Translations under genes and position numbers: made by a program
Notes under the pieces: generated by a model
What the model saw: only the letters and a program-made list of their open reading frames with translations
Database searches by the model: none
What the model was told of the DNA's origin: nothing
Part shown: positions 1-12,105 of the stretch, piece by piece
Layout of the letters: the number at the start of each line of letters is the position of its first letter
Position numbering within the stretch: position 1 is the first letter of the stretch
Assembly (NCBI RefSeq): GCF_037176765.1
Contig: NC_090034.1
Coordinates: 94,538,500 to 94,602,499 of the forward strand
Length of the DNA: 64,000 nucleotides
Source of the DNA: Anolis sagrei
Lineage: Eukaryota; Chordata; Lepidosauria; Squamata; Anolidae
Direction of reading: 5' to 3'

Positions 1-156
1 GCTATCAAGAAAGAGCACATTTCCTGAAAGAAGAACCAAGACAATAAGACTCTGACTGTAAATAGAAGGTCAGCTGCTGTCCTCTCCTTTTTGCTTTGTA
101 TTTTATTCGTGTTGTATTTTGAAATGGTCATATGACTAGTCCAATAAATAAATAAA

Positions 157-629
157 TGGTTCTGGCCCAACTTACCTGTCTGAAAGCATCTTCCCTTATG
201 AACCCTCCAGGACTTTAAGATCGTCTGGGAAGGCCCTGCTCTCAATCCCGCCTTCGTCACAATATGTATGGCGGGGATGAGAAACAGGGCCTTCTCAGTG
301 GCAACCCCTTGACTATGAACGCCCTCCCTAGGGATATTAGATTGGTTCCTTCCCTCTTAACATTCTGAAAGAAAGCCAAAACTTGGCTTTTTGAGCAGGC
401 ATTTACAGATGAAATATGACAGACATAGAGAAAAAGAAATGGAACGACTGGACGACGCTATTGGATAATGCTTTTAACTAGGAGATTCAAAGTGATACAA
501 GTTTTTACTGATATTGTTTTACCTGGTTTTATATTTAAGTTAACTTTTAATTGTATTTTAAGTCTCTAATGTTGACTGTAAACCTCCCTGAGTCACCTGC
601 AGGCTGGGAGGGGCGGTATATAAATATAG

Positions 630-668
<39 letters not shown>
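157..668 (+). mobile_element. L2/CR1-type LINE, 3' end
   Basis: Translation shows the L2 ORF2 C-terminal style (YLSE, PSRTLRSSGKALLS); the copy ends in a Pol-tail block (CTCCCTGAGTC, GGCGGTATATAAAT) and an (AAAT)n tail. Confidence 0.7.
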
Positions 669-669
669 G

Positions 670-1384
670 TGCTCTGCAGAGGTGGGTGAACTACATCTTC
701 CCTAAATCACTGTCAATTCCTCACAAATCCCCCAGTATTTTCTGTTAGTCATGGGAGTTCTGTGTGGGAAGTTTGGCCAAATTCTATCATTGGTGGGGTT
801 CAAGGGGCTCTTTGATTGTAGGTGAACTATAAATCTCTGCAACTACAACTTCCAAATGTCAAGGTCTGTTTGCCCCAAACCCCACCAGTGTTCACATTTG
901 GGCATATTGTTTATTCATGCCAAGGCTGGTCCAGATCCATCATTGTTTGTGTCCACAGTGTTTTTTCGATGTAAGTGAACTAAAACTCCAAAACTCAAGG
1001 TCAGTGCCCACCAAAACCTTGCCATATTTTCTGTTGGTAGTTCTGTGTGCCAAGTTTGGTTCAATTCCATTGTTGCTGGAGTTCAGAATGCTCTTTGACT
1101 AGCTGAACTATAAATCCCAGCAACTACAACTCTCAAATAACAAAATCACACACCCCCAAACCCCACCAGTATTCAAATTTGGATGTATCGGGTATTTGTG
1201 CCAAATTTGGTGTCCAGTGAATGAAAATACATCCTGCATATCAGATATTGACATTATGATTCATAACAGTAGCAAAATTTCAGTTATGAAGTAGCAATGA
1301 AAATAATTTTATGGTTGGGGGTCACCCCAACATGAGGAACTGTATTAAGGGGTCGTGACATTAGGATGGTTGCGAAACACTGTT
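670..1384 (+). mobile_element. hAT-type non-autonomous transposon, left end missing
   Basis: Carries the repeated module (GAACTATAAATCCCAGCAAC, CAAGTTTGGTTCAATTCCAT) and the family right end (TTAAGGGGTCG... GAAACACTG). Same family as 12736-13472. Confidence 0.65.
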
Positions 1385-1856
1385 CTAAGTGAAAGTACAA
1401 ATAACTCCATAGTAAGTTAAAGGCTAAAACATTTTACATGGGATATTTTTTTGAGGATTGCAGCTGTATTCATCGGGTGAAGGGAAAGAAGTAGTCATGT
1501 TGGTATGGCACAGCAAAGCCAACAAGGAAACTTATAATATCATTTGTAATTCCATTTTGGATCTACAGTCTATGCAGTTTGATGCCAAATACTTTTAGCA
1601 TCTAAACGTGACTGCTATTACACCTTTGGAAAAAGGCACCTGCCAGTCTAAAAAACTATGATATCCTCTGTCTTGAATACAAGGACAAAATCATGTTTCT
1701 GCATCGTGTTAAATGCTTCTGTGTATGGAGCAGATTCTCTGCATGCAAGGAAAGCAAGAGAAATTACTATGGGAGGTTGTGACTAGCATGCTCATTCTTC
1801 TTTAGCCCAGAATACCTGAAGCAGGCTTTGAGAATACTGCAACATCAAGGATGAAA
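1385..1856. other. No recognised feature
   Basis: Gene C downstream flank / 3' UTR region. I see no repeat or ORF I can name. Confidence 0.4.
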
Positions 1857-2128
1857 TTATAGAAGATGCATAGCCAGGATTGGGATGACAATTACAAAAA
1901 GTTCTGTAATGATGGTAGCTACTCCAGCATTTTCTGCATTCTTTGATGTTTTCTCAGCTGCCTCATACTGTGGTTCAAGGATGCCACTTGCCTCAAGGGC
2001 AGTCACACAGTGGTACAGTGATTCTTTTACGCTCCAGGGCAGAATGAGGGATGCTCCCCGAAGATCTTCACACGCACCTTCAGTGGCACAGCCTTTAAGT
2101 ATGAAATTTGGGGCTGAGGTTCCTTCTC
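1857..2128 (-). CDS. Gene C exon 5: end of domain 2 and C-terminal tail
   Basis: Acceptor TTTTGTGCAG, 272 nt to the TAA stop at 1859-1857. It encodes KGCATEGACEDL, then a low-Cys stretch and a hydrophobic end (FVIVIPILAMHLL) after a small-residue region (NAENAG) that could hold a GPI attachment site. The usual CC-x-D-x-C-N ending of a second Ly6 domain is missing, as in the other genes here. Confidence 0.87.
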
Positions 2129-5100
2129 CTGCACAAAAATTATGACAAAATCTTCATCAATATCAACCCCTTGTCTACTATATGGCTCCGGTCCAGCGTA
2201 CCTGTCTGAACGTATCTCCTTCTACATCCCACCTCGGAGCTTAAGATCGTGTGGGGAGGCCCTGCTCTCGGCCCCGCCTTTGTCTCTCTCTCTTTTTTTG
2301 TAATTTTTATTCAGGGTATTTCAAGATTCAAGTTACAAGAAACTTAAACTTGGGTTTAATTATACATAAAACCGGGTATAAGGGATTGGGGAGGGGTTGG
2401 GGAAGGGGAAGAGTTCAGGGAGGGTGGGGAGGGAGTGCGAGGAAAAGTGGAGAGTGGGGGGAATGTGAGGGTTAGGGAATGGGTCTGGGAAGAGTTATTG
2501 ATCTTACTTGATAATTTTGCGCCAAAAAAAAAACATTGTTAGCATTATTATTTCCTGATCCTTAGTTCTCGTATGTCTGAATCTAGTTGATCTTGAAGTA
2601 TTTTTTGATTGGAGACCAATCTATCCTGGCCATGCCTGATGTCTGTTTGTTTTCTAAGTACCATGTTAGAGAATCCATGTTAATTATGTCTAAAATCTTA
2701 ATTATCCATTCCTCTGTTGTTGGTAGTTCTTTATTATTCCATTTCCTTGCCAGTATAATTCTCGCTGCTGTCGTCATGTGGAAAAATAACTTATCTTTAT
2801 TTTCCTCAAGTTCAAAGTCTAGTATTCCAAGGAGATAGTATTTGGCTTTCATTTCTATTTCCAAGTCCAGTATCTTTATTATTATTTTATGTATCCCTTT
2901 CCATTTTTTTATTTTTTTCACATGTCCACACGCTTGGCGGGGATGAGGGACAGGGCCTTCTCAGTGGTGGCCCTCCACTGTGGAATTTGCTCCCCGAGGA
3001 AATTAGGTCATTGTCATTCCTCCTCACCTTTAGAAAAAAGGTTAAAACATGGCTGTGGGACCAGGCCTTCAGGCAATCAGGTTAAAGGACAATTGATAAT
3101 GTTTGAGTATGGCATGGAAGAGGATTTAGATAAGTTAAGCGGAGTAATCATTAGTAGATGGCTAGCTAAACAGCCATCAGATGGGCAATAGCTAATCAGA
3201 GTGTAAGTATACTGTTTTAATCTTTATTTATTAATGTTCATGTTTAATTGTTATATTTGTTATTCTGTATTTTATGATGCGGCATTGAATTATTGCCAAT
3301 TGTAAGCCACCCTCAGTCCTCCCAGGTGTTGAGAAGGGTGGGGTAAAAATGTTTGAAATAAATAAATAAATAAATACTAACCCACCTATCTTCATTTCTC
3401 TCAGAGAGTTAGTGATTTAATCCTAATCATGAACCCGATTCCCTAAATGGGTTCAATTGCATCCTGACATTGAATGTAGGGTTGAAGATAGAGATGGCTA
3501 ATATCAAAGATGAACAAGGAGGAGATTAGGCAGGAGATGTTGCTATGGAAGACAAAAGGTCCTTATTTAGGATCCCTGAAGAACCTATAAGGCAGCAATC
3601 TGAGGTCGGGACCCTGAGGGGGGACACATGAGGGAATTTCAGAGGGGTCACCAAAGACCACAAAACATATTTCTGATGGTCTTGGGAAGCCCTTTGGCAG
3701 AAAAGGTGGAAGATCTCTCCACCTGACTTTCTCTTCCTTTTTGGAAACAGGCTGCGAATCCTCCCACCAAAAGACCTCCTCCCCTGTGATTGGCCAGCCT
3801 CTCAGCAAGGGGAGGGCTGTTTCGGAGACTCCAAGTGGGGAGGGGAGAGCAGGTGTGCTTGGCGCATGGCAGCATGATTTGCACGTGTGGGCAAGGTAGA
3901 GCGTGTGAGGTTGGAGGAAGGCTCCCATCAGTGAGTCTCTTCAATGTATGGGGTTCTCTGTGGAAAGTTTGGCCCAATTCTATCATTGGTGAAGTTCAGA
4001 ATGCTCTTTGATTGTAGGTGAACTATAAATCCCTGCAATTACGACTCCCAAATGTCAAAATCTATTTTCCCCAAACTCCACCAGTGTTCACATTTGGGAA
4101 TATTGAGTATTTGTGCCAAGTTTGGTCCAGATCTATCATTGTTTGAGTCCACTGTGCTCTCTGAATGTAGGTGAACCACAACTCCAAAACTCAAGGTCAA
4201 TGCCCACCAAACCCTTCCAGTATTTTCTGTTGGTTATGGGAGTTCTGTGTGCCAAGTTTGGTTCAATTCCATCATTGATGGAGTTCAGAATGCTCTTTGA
4301 TTGTAGCAGAACTATAAATTCCAGCAACTACAACTACCAAATGACAAAATGAAAGCCCCCCATCCCAACCACACCAGTATACAAATTTGGGCTTATCGGG
4401 TATTTATGCCAAATTTGGTCCAGTGAATGAAAATACATCCTCAATATCAGATATTTATATTACGATTCATAAGAGTAGCAAAGTTTCAGCTATGAAATAG
4501 CAACAAAAATAATGTTATGGTTGGGGGTCACCACAACACGAGGAACTGTATTAAGGGGTTGCAGCATTAGGAAGTTTGAAAAACACTGCTATAAGGCCAC
4601 ATAGCTCCACTTTTATCACCACACCACTTTTTTTACCCCTCCCCACCCCAACTCTCTTAGTTTCATGTGGGCCATTTTATGTTTTCTGCTTCCATTTTCT
4701 TCTTTTCACTCACAAATGCAATTTTTTCATGTTAGAAACACTAGTTTGTACTTGGTGTGGAAATAACAACAGGAGCGGATTACGGTCAGAGGCAGATCAT
4801 AGGTGCAATCTGGATAATCATGCAAGTGTATTGATGAAGTTGTAAACTTGGACAGGGACATCAGGAGTACAGAAGAATTTAGTTACCAGTTTGTGCAATC
4901 CCAGTTCCAGTTCCTTCAATGCAATAGAACTCATCTCCTGCACAATAGACATTGTCTTCTTTGCAGTGTTTCTCCATAGCAAAGCAAGCTGGGCATACCT
5001 TTCCATTGGATGTGGTGTTTCTCCCTGACACTGTGAGGAAAAAGTGAAGAGTCTGAAAGGTCGGAAAGGCTTTTATCAACAAACATGGATCAGCATCATC

Positions 5101-8100
5101 CATTTCTGCCAACCTCTTAGCAAGTAAGCACAGATACATTTTGTCCAGAAAACCTCCTGAACCAGGCTTGGAGCCATCCACCATTTCTGATACTTCTTGA
5201 AGTTTAGAGTTTGCTTCACTTCCATTAGGAAGCCCCCACTTTGTTATTGCTTGTTCCAATCTCATCTTATGAAGACATAGACTGACATCCTGCTTGGGAC
5301 TTCTGTTTTTGAACTAAGTCATTTCACAATGCCCCTGACACAATAAATAAAATAAATTTCACAATATCCATATTCACATAGAAGCTGCAACAATCTTACA
5401 ACATGAGAGCATTCATTGCACAATGGTGGGCAGTCGAGTGATCCAGCACCCACATGAACAGTATGCCTTTATACAGAAAATAATGTTTGGAATCCTCTGA
5501 CTTAGGGTACTTCTACACTGCCAAATAATGCAGTGTAGAGTTGCATTTGCCTGTGAGAGTACAAAGAATACATTCAGAAAGAGTGTGGGGGGGGGGGGGG
5601 GCAGAAGACAGTTCCATCTTGTCTCCTGCCTACATCATCAGTTGGGAGCCCCCCTCCCCCCAACCTGGCACAAACTGCTGCTCTGGCCAGAGTGAAGAGA
5701 GAGAGGGGAAGAAGACAGTTCCATCTTGTCTCCTGCCTATATCATCAGTTGCCCCCCCCCCCCCCCGGCACTCACTGCTGCTCTGGCCAGAGTGAAGAGA
5801 GAGAGGGGCAGAAGACAGTTCCATTCCATCTTGTCTCCTGCCTATATAATCAGTTGGGAGTCCCCCGTCCCCCCCCCCCCCCCCCGCCCGGCACCAACTG
5901 CTGCTCTGGCCAGAGTGAAGAGAGAAGGGGGCAGAAGACAGTTCCATCTTGTCTCCTGCCTATATCATCAGTTGGAAGCCCCCGCCCCCCCCCCCAGCAC
6001 CAACTGCTGCTCTGGCCAGAGTGAAGAGAGAGAGGGGCAGAAGACAGTTCCATCTTGTCTCCTGCCTATATCATCAGTTGCCCCCCCCCCCCCCCCCGGC
6101 ACTCACTGCTGCTCTGGCCAGAGTGAAGAGAGAGAGGGGCAGAAGACAGTTCCATTCCATCTTGTCTCCTGCCTATATAATCAGTTGGGAGTCCCCCGTC
6201 CCCCCCGCCCGGCACCAACTGCTGCTCTGGCCAGAGTGAAGAGAGAGGGGGGCAGAAGACAGTTCCATCTTGTCTCCTGCCTATATCATCAGTTGGGGGC
6301 CCTCCCCCCCTCCGGCACTCACTGCTGCTCTGGCCAGAGTGAAGGGGGGGGGGGGCAGAAGACAGTTCCATCTTGTCTCCTGCCTATATCATCAGTTGGG
6401 AGCCCCCGGCACCCACTGCAGCTCTGGCCAGAGTGAAGAGAGAGGGGGGCAGAAGACAGTTCCATCTTGTCTCCTGCCTATATAATCAGTTGGAAGCCCC
6501 CGCCCCCCAGCACCAACTGCTGCTCTGGCCAGAGTGAAGAGAGAGAGGGGCAGAAGACAGTTCCATCTTGTCGCCTGCCTATATCATCAGTTGGGGGCCC
6601 TCCCCCCCTCCGGCACTCACTGCTGCTCTGGCCAGAGTGAAGGGGGGGGGGCAGAAGACAGTTCCATCTTGTCTCCTGCCTATATCATCAGTTGGGAGCC
6701 TCTGGCACCCACTGCAGCTCTGGCCAGAGTGAAGAGAGAGGGGGGCAGAAGACAGTTCCATCTTGTCTCCTGTGCTTTACTAATAATATAATATAATATA
6801 ATATAATATTTATAATATTGTAATGTAATACAATATAATACTAATACTACTACTAATAAAACAATATCATAATTATAATTATATATTTATATTACATTTA
6901 ATATTACTAATAATATTACAATATAATGATATAGTACAATATAGTAATATATAATACTGATGTTGTACTATGCTAATAATTTAATATATATTTTGTGTAT
7001 GTGTGTGTGTGTGTCTTGTAAGCCGCTTTGAGTCCCCTTCGGGGGGGAGAAGGGCAGCATATAAATATTACAAATAAATAAATAAATACTGTAATTTAAC
7101 CCAGGGTAAGAGGCTTATTGTGGTTGTACCCCAAATTAAGAAAAAAACACAGGGGAAGGTTAGAATTAGAGGTGTGCAAAATGGCTGAAACCTGCTTAGT
7201 AATTTGTTTTGGAGATTCAGATAGCCCCCACTTCAATTCATCAAGATTCGGGGGAGGCCAGTTCTGATTTAAGTTTAAGTTTGAAAAAACACACAGAAAG
7301 AGAATGGAGCTCCAACACAAGTCCTTCTCTCTCTCCTGCAAATACCACAAAGAGACAATGAGGGGAGAACTGCCCTTCTTCTTCTGATTGGATGACAAGG
7401 AAAAAATAGCCTGCAACTGCCCTTGTCAGACACATCAGCCCCAGCCCCATCCCATCCCAGAGAATTACAAACAGAATATGTTAAATAAGGGGGGGAAAGG
7501 TTTCAAACAACAAATCTTTGTGAATCTCTCTAAAAGTATCAGAGGCTTTTGTTTCAATTCATAATGTTTTGGAGGGATCCTTTTCTGATTAGTAATTTGG
7601 AGATTGATACTAATGAATCATATGAATCTCCAAATTACAAAACAGAAGTCCAAAGCTTTTCACACCACAGTCCGAATTCAGATCCAGGATTTGGATCAGC
7701 AAAGTTCATCAGCAATTCATATTCTCATACTGAACTACTAGAAGAATCGTGTGAGATTTGCCTAAATTCCAAAACAGGATGTTCAAAGGAAAGAGGAATA
7801 CATACAGCAGTAACCTACATGTGGGAGAGATCCTCTTGCAGTCATCTTCTATGCAGCAGGTACTGTTGGACTGTATCAATCCTGCCTGGCCCATGTTTAT
7901 AATCCCGAGGTCAACATCACAAAAACTGGAGTTGATGCAATTCTTGATCATTCTCTGGACATTGTTAGCTATAGGGTTAGAAAAACAGAAAAGATGTTTT
8001 GAGTTACAATTATATACCGATGATGGACATGCATTTAATAAAACGTATACACTTGGTAAAATCTGGTATGAAAAATTTGGTATAAAACTTGTATCAAGAA

Positions 8101-9924
8101 ATTGACTCAATTTTTTTTTAATTTGACCTACAGATGGAACAACTGAGAAAGATGTCGTCAAAAGGTGTTGAAATCTGCTATACGTTATAATCTTAAGAAT
8201 TTTTTGTAGCAGAGGATGTACCAATGATATATAACTCTAGAAAATTGACTATAATTAATAAAACTGTTTCAAATGTACATTGGAAGTGTAAACAACATAT
8301 TGGAACACTTCATTTGATGGTGACGCTATGGTTTTCCTTAACTGAGTCAATTGGAAACTATATTTCTTTTCTCATACTTATAGATAAAACCCTGACAAAC
8401 TATTCTGAGTCCCCTCAGGAAAATAGGGCAGGTTACAAATAAAGTGTTATTAATCAAAATTTATTTATTTTATATTGAAACAAGGCTCAGAAAGTCCAGT
8501 GCCAGAAGAAATGTATATGTTTTGGGAAACCGATTTACAAAATACAAAGTGAATAAAATGGCTCCCTGGTAGTGCAGCAGGTTAAACTGCTGAGCTGCTG
8601 AGCTTGCTGACCAAAAGGTTGGTGGTTCGTATCCGGGGAGCAGGGTGAGCTCCCACTGTTAGGCCCATCTTCTGCCAACCTAGCAGTTCGAAAACATGCA
8701 AATGTGAGTAGATCAATAGCTACCGCTTCTGCGGAAAGGTAACGGTACTCCATGCAGTCATGCTGGTCACATGACCTTGGAGGTGTCTACGGACAACGCC
8801 TGCTCTTCAGCTTAGAAATGGAGATGAGCACTATCCCCCAGAGTTGGACACCACTAGACTTAATGTCTGGGGAAACTTTTACCTTTACCTTTAAAGCGAA
8901 TAAAATTGCCAGCCATTTACTATACTTGTTGCCACTGCTTTCCAAGAGAGTGATGCTACATTTGTCATGCTTAAAGTGACAAGTCCTCATAGCTCCATTA
9001 CATGTGCTTCTGATGCCACATATCTCACATTGCAGAGAAAATCCTGTAAACAGGAAGCAGAAATGTAAGGCAGATAGATTCTTCCTGTTATTTTTCTCAA
9101 GATTATGCTTGGCTTTTAATTCTTAAAAGGAAAAAAATGACACTTTTTTGCTCCACAGCTTGGGTGTCTTATGTCCATGGAAGTTGCTGTTATCTCATTT
9201 CCAGTTTTCTTCTTGGTTTGAAAAATCTCTTTCCTGGACCTGAATAGCCTAGAAAGGGAATTTTAGCATGCATAGCAAAATTGTTTCCCACACTCCTAAA
9301 TGGTACATGAAAAATACCTAAACATCATAATGGTAGAAAAAATAATGAAATAATTAAGATGCATATTTTTCACAATGCAAAAACGTGCACATTATACTGA
9401 CTTATGCTTACCTGGATTTAGGGAACTGGAATATCACTAAGCCTGGTGCAAAACAAGCACTAGAATAATAACAAACCACAGAGATGGGAGCGTGCTTAGT
9501 ACCCAAAGACTACCATTGAGAGGGGGAGAGTGGAAAATAAGGAAAGAGTAGGAGGAATAGTATGTAGTAAATATGGGGCACCTTTGGCCTTCCTAATATT
9601 TTGGACTGCAACTTTCAGAATCCTTTACTACCAGCCAAGCTGGGAAGGGCTGATGGAAACTAGATCAAAATATGGGCCCACAGGTGCCCATTCCAAAAAT
9701 ACAATGTCCAGGGAGGAGCCGCAGCATGAAAATAGAAATCCTAAACTTATTCATACTGCAAATGTTCAGTTTGTTACTTGAATGAAAGCATCAACACACA
9801 GGTTTACTTTCCCTCCCTCTCTAGCTGGGATGAGAACTCCGTAAGAATTATCTATTGAAGCAAATTGACATAAACAATGCTGGCTCCCCAAGGATCTCAA
9901 AGGTCTCAAGAAGTTGGTGGTACT

Positions 9925-9956
<32 letters not shown>

Positions 9957-12105
9957 GGTGATCCCTCATTGTCTGAGTAGGATAATCTTCCAGGGTGGGT
10001 CCTTAGGTGACTATGGAGCCCTATTCATGATCTACATGTTCTCCCTCAGTGAGGGCATTGGTTTCCAGGTGGAAGGCGGGGTTGGCTTGGTGCGCCTTTC
10101 TCTTGGCACGTTTCTCTCTTTCGCCCTCCATTCGTGCCTCTTCAAATTCTGCAGCACTGCTGGTCACAACTGGCCTCCAGCTGGAGCGCTCACAGGCCAG
10201 AGCTTCCCAGTTCTCAGTGTCTATGACAGAGTTTTAAAGGTTGGCTTTGAGCTTTAAATCTCTTTAAATCTCTTAAATCTCTTTGAGCTTTAAATCTCTT
10301 TTCCTGCCTGCCAACATTTCATTTTCCATTCTTGAGTTCAGAGTAGAGCAACTGCTTTGGGAGACGGTGGTCAGGCATCCAGACAACATGGCCGGTCCAG
10401 CGGAGTTGATGGCGGAGGATCATGCTTCTTCCAGCATGCTGACATTTGTCTGCTTGTCTTCCCAAGAGATTTGCGGGATTTTCTGGAGGCAGTGCTGATG
10501 GAGTCATTCCAGAAGTTGCTTGTGACGTCTGTAGACAGTCCACGTTTCACAGGCATATAGCAGGGTTGGGAGGACAATAGCTTTATAGACAAGCACCTTG
10601 GTATCCCTATGGATGTCCTGGTCCTCAAACACTCTCTGCTTCATTCAGAAAAATGCTGCACTCGCAGAGCTCAGGCGGTGTTGTATTTTGGTGTTGATGT
10701 TGACTTGGGTAGAGAAGTGACTGCCAAGGTAGCGGAAATGGTCAACATTTTCTAATGTTCAACCATTAAGCTGTATCTCTGGCATTGGAGAGGGATTGGC
10801 TGGTGACTGCTGGAAGAGGACTTTGTTTTTCTCAATGTTCAATGACAGGCCGAGCTTCTCATATGCTTCTTCGAAGGTGTTTAGAGTGGCTTGTAGGTCT
10901 TCTTCTGAATGCACACAGATGATGTTGTCATCAGCATATTGGAGTTCTATAACAGATGTTGTTGTAACCTTGGTTTTGGCTTTCAGTCTGCTGAGGTTAA
11001 ATAGCTTGCCATCTGTCCGATAGATGATTTCCACTTTCCATCAACAAGATGAAGTATCATAGTGATGAAGATGGAGAATAAAGTTGGGGGAATAACACAT
11101 CGTTGTTTGACACCTGATTCCACCTTAAATGGGTCACTTTGGGTCACTTTGGGAGCCACTGCTGTCCAAGACTGTTGCCATCATCTCATCATGGAGGAGC
11201 CGCAGGATGTTCACAAATTTGTCAGGGTACCCGATTTTCTGGAGGATGGTCCAGAGAATGCTGCGATTCACTGTGTCGAATGCCTTTGCAAGGTCAATGA
11301 ATGCCATGGATAGTGGGTGATTTTGTTCCCTGCATTTTTCTTGGAGCTGTCGTGCAGTGAAGATCATGTCCACTGTTCCTCTGGAGGGGCGGAAGCCATT
11401 CTGGGAGGGTGTCTTATGTGAGGGGTAGAAGGCAGTTTGCAAGGATTCTTGCGAGGATTTTCCTAGTGGTGATTAGAAGGGAGATACCTCGATAGTTTTG
11501 GTGGTACTCAAAGCTGCCATGATGGCAAAAAATCAGAGAGAAATAGAACCATACATAATTCCAGATAACATTTAGGCTGGGTTGTAAATATGGAATGCAG
11601 CAGCACTGTTGTCTTGGATTTGTCAGATGATGTTCTAAAAAAGAAAGCAAACAACCAAGCCTTCCAAGCCATTCAAAATAATCCCCAAGATTAGCCTCAC
11701 CCTCCCTCTCTATCTATAGGCAAACTACTTCAATCTGCTTCCCATCTCAATGTGTTTGTCATAGCTGCTGAAGTCCCTTTTACACCTAGAATGATAGAAT
11801 AATAGAATTGGAAGAGATGACTTGGGCCGTCTCATATCCTGCCATGCTGGAAAAGCACAATCAAAGCACCCCTGACAGATGGCCCCTGTTTAAAAGCCTC
11901 CAGAAAGGAGCAAGCTTTCCTTGGAAACCTATAACAACCACCTCCAAAGCAAAAAAAGGTAAGTTTGTCTGTGGATGCAATTCATTCCCCAAGGACAACT
12001 GAAAATGTGCAAGCCAGGACTCAGAAATTACTCTGATCCCATGATAAGGTACTAACCTGTAGCTATGAACACAGCAAGCAGGCTGATTGTGAAAAGGGTC
12101 TCCAT
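1857..12105 (-). CDS. Gene C: two-domain Ly6/uPAR (PLI-gamma-like) GPI-anchored protein, complete, 5 coding exons
   Basis: Five minus-strand exons join in frame: 12105-12057, 9043-8921, 7968-7819, 5030-4887, 2128-1857, totalling 738 nt (245 aa plus stop). All four introns are phase 1 with GT/AG ends. A 16-17 residue signal peptide (METLFTISLLAVFIATG) precedes a first three-finger domain with CEIC, then a CC-x4-C ending (STCCIEDDC). Domain 2 opens with GKVCPACF and closes in the last exon with KGC and a lone distal Cys. The C-terminus is hydrophobic (FVIVIPILAMHLL), suggesting a GPI signal. Layout and motifs match the phospholipase A2 inhibitor gamma / PINLYP family, which in snakes are serum inhibitors of venom phospholipases. 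Whether this protein inhibits phospholipase is inference; a membrane-anchored Ly6 role is equally possible. N-glycosylation sequons are visible at NSS, NST and NTT. It is the last of three tandem paralogues, starting about 8 kb downstream of gene B's stop. Confidence 0.9.
2180..3380 (+). mobile_element. L2-type LINE copy split by an L1 insertion
   Basis: 2180-2277 (GTGGGGAGGCCCTGCTCTCG) continues at about 2930 (CGGGGATGAGGGACAGGGCC) to a tail at 3360-3377. The middle is an L1 fragment in the opposite orientation. Lies in gene C intron 4. Confidence 0.7.
2278..2928 (-). mobile_element. L1 LINE, ORF2 C-terminal fragment
   Basis: Minus-strand translation (TTAARIILARKWNNKELPTT, EEWIIKILDIINMDSLTWYL) matches the C-terminus of L1 ORF2; a T-rich head on the plus strand is its A tail. 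Nested in L2. Confidence 0.7.
3595..4591 (+). mobile_element. hAT-type non-autonomous transposon
   Basis: From GGGACCCTGAGGGGGG to TTTGAAAAACACTGC. Contains the TTTCTGATGGTCTTGGGAAG block also seen at 34920, then the repeated ~140-bp modules. Confidence 0.65.
4887..5030 (-). CDS. Gene C exon 4: first half of domain 2
   Basis: Acceptor TTCCTCACAG, 144 nt, donor GTAACT, phase 1 at both ends. It encodes RNTTSNGKVCPACF followed by CKEDNVYC and EFYC, closely paralleling exon 4 of genes A and B. An open frame continues upstream through the acceptor (see the feature at 5031-5317). Confidence 0.9.
5031..5317 (-). other. Open frame of unknown origin abutting gene C exon 4
   Basis: Directly upstream of the exon 4 acceptor, the same frame stays open for about 95 codons with a coding-like composition (MRLEQAITKWGLPNG, KMYLCLLAKRLAEMDD). 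A stop lies just before it. It is not part of the three-finger fold and the paralogues have no equivalent. It may be a fragment of an inserted coding sequence or a chance open frame; an alternative 5'-extended exon is possible but unsupported. Confidence 0.3.
5575..6775. repeat. Minisatellite, 12 units of 94-122 bp, in gene C intron 3
   Basis: The motif CAGTTCCAT recurs 12 times from 5610 to 6753. Each unit has CTTGTCTCCTGCCTATATC, CAGTTG, a C run of variable length, CTGCTCTGGCCAGAGTGAAG, then a G run. It is the 5' part of the L2-tailed repeat that continues to 7090. Confidence 0.92.
6776..7092 (+). mobile_element. AT-rich block and L2-type 3' tail after the minisatellite
   Basis: TAATATAAT-rich tract, (GT)n, then CTTGTAAGCCGCTTTGAGTC and GAGAAGGGCAGCATATAAAT, ending in (AAAT)n. 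The same order recurs at 35800-36700. Confidence 0.75.
7819..7968 (-). CDS. Gene C exon 3: second half of domain 1
   Basis: Acceptor CCCTATAG, 150 nt, donor GTAGGT, phase 1 at both ends. It encodes KNCINSSFC and closes with STCCIEDDC, the terminal Cys pattern of Ly6/uPAR domains. Confidence 0.88.
8560..8892 (+). mobile_element. Sauria SINE (tRNA head, Bov-B-like tail), with target duplication
   Basis: tRNA-like boxes (GTGCAGCAGGTTAAACTGC, GGTTCGTATCC) and the tail GTCTGGGGAAACTTTTACC plus (CTTTAC)n. Flanked by 14-bp duplications at 8546-8559 and 8893-8906 with one mismatch. Its end lies within 30 bp of the gene C exon 2 donor. Confidence 0.85.
8921..9043 (-). CDS. Gene C exon 2: first half of domain 1
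   Basis: Acceptor TTTACAG, then 123 nt encoding LQCEICGIRSTC and further cysteines in CHFKHDKC, the conserved first half of a three-finger domain. The donor GTAAAT at 8920 keeps phase 1. An alternative GTATAG six bases earlier would break the frame into exon 3. Confidence 0.88.
9926..11505 (-). mobile_element. Non-LTR retrotransposon (LINE) with (TAAG)n tail, 5' truncated
   Basis: Minus translation gives RT pieces (YRGISLL, FIDLAKAFDTVNR, QYADDNIICVHSEEDLQ) and a C-terminal section. The 3' tail is (CTTA)n on the plus strand. A possible 12-bp target duplication (TTGGTGGTACTC) lies at 9914-9925 and 11498-11509. Several frames are broken. Clade uncertain (RTE- or I/Vingi-like). In gene C intron 1. 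Confidence 0.75.
12057..12105 (-). CDS. Gene C exon 1: signal peptide
   Basis: ATG at 12105 opens a hydrophobic leader, 16 codons plus one base, ending at donor GTTAGT. The first base of codon 17 joins GA of exon 2 to give Gly. This short phase-1 leader exon is typical of Ly6/uPAR genes. Confidence 0.88.

Noticed and set aside
5726-6436. Long plus-strand ORF of 236 codons
   Set aside because: It is the minisatellite read in one frame; similar open frames occur on both strands and unit lengths are not multiples of three.
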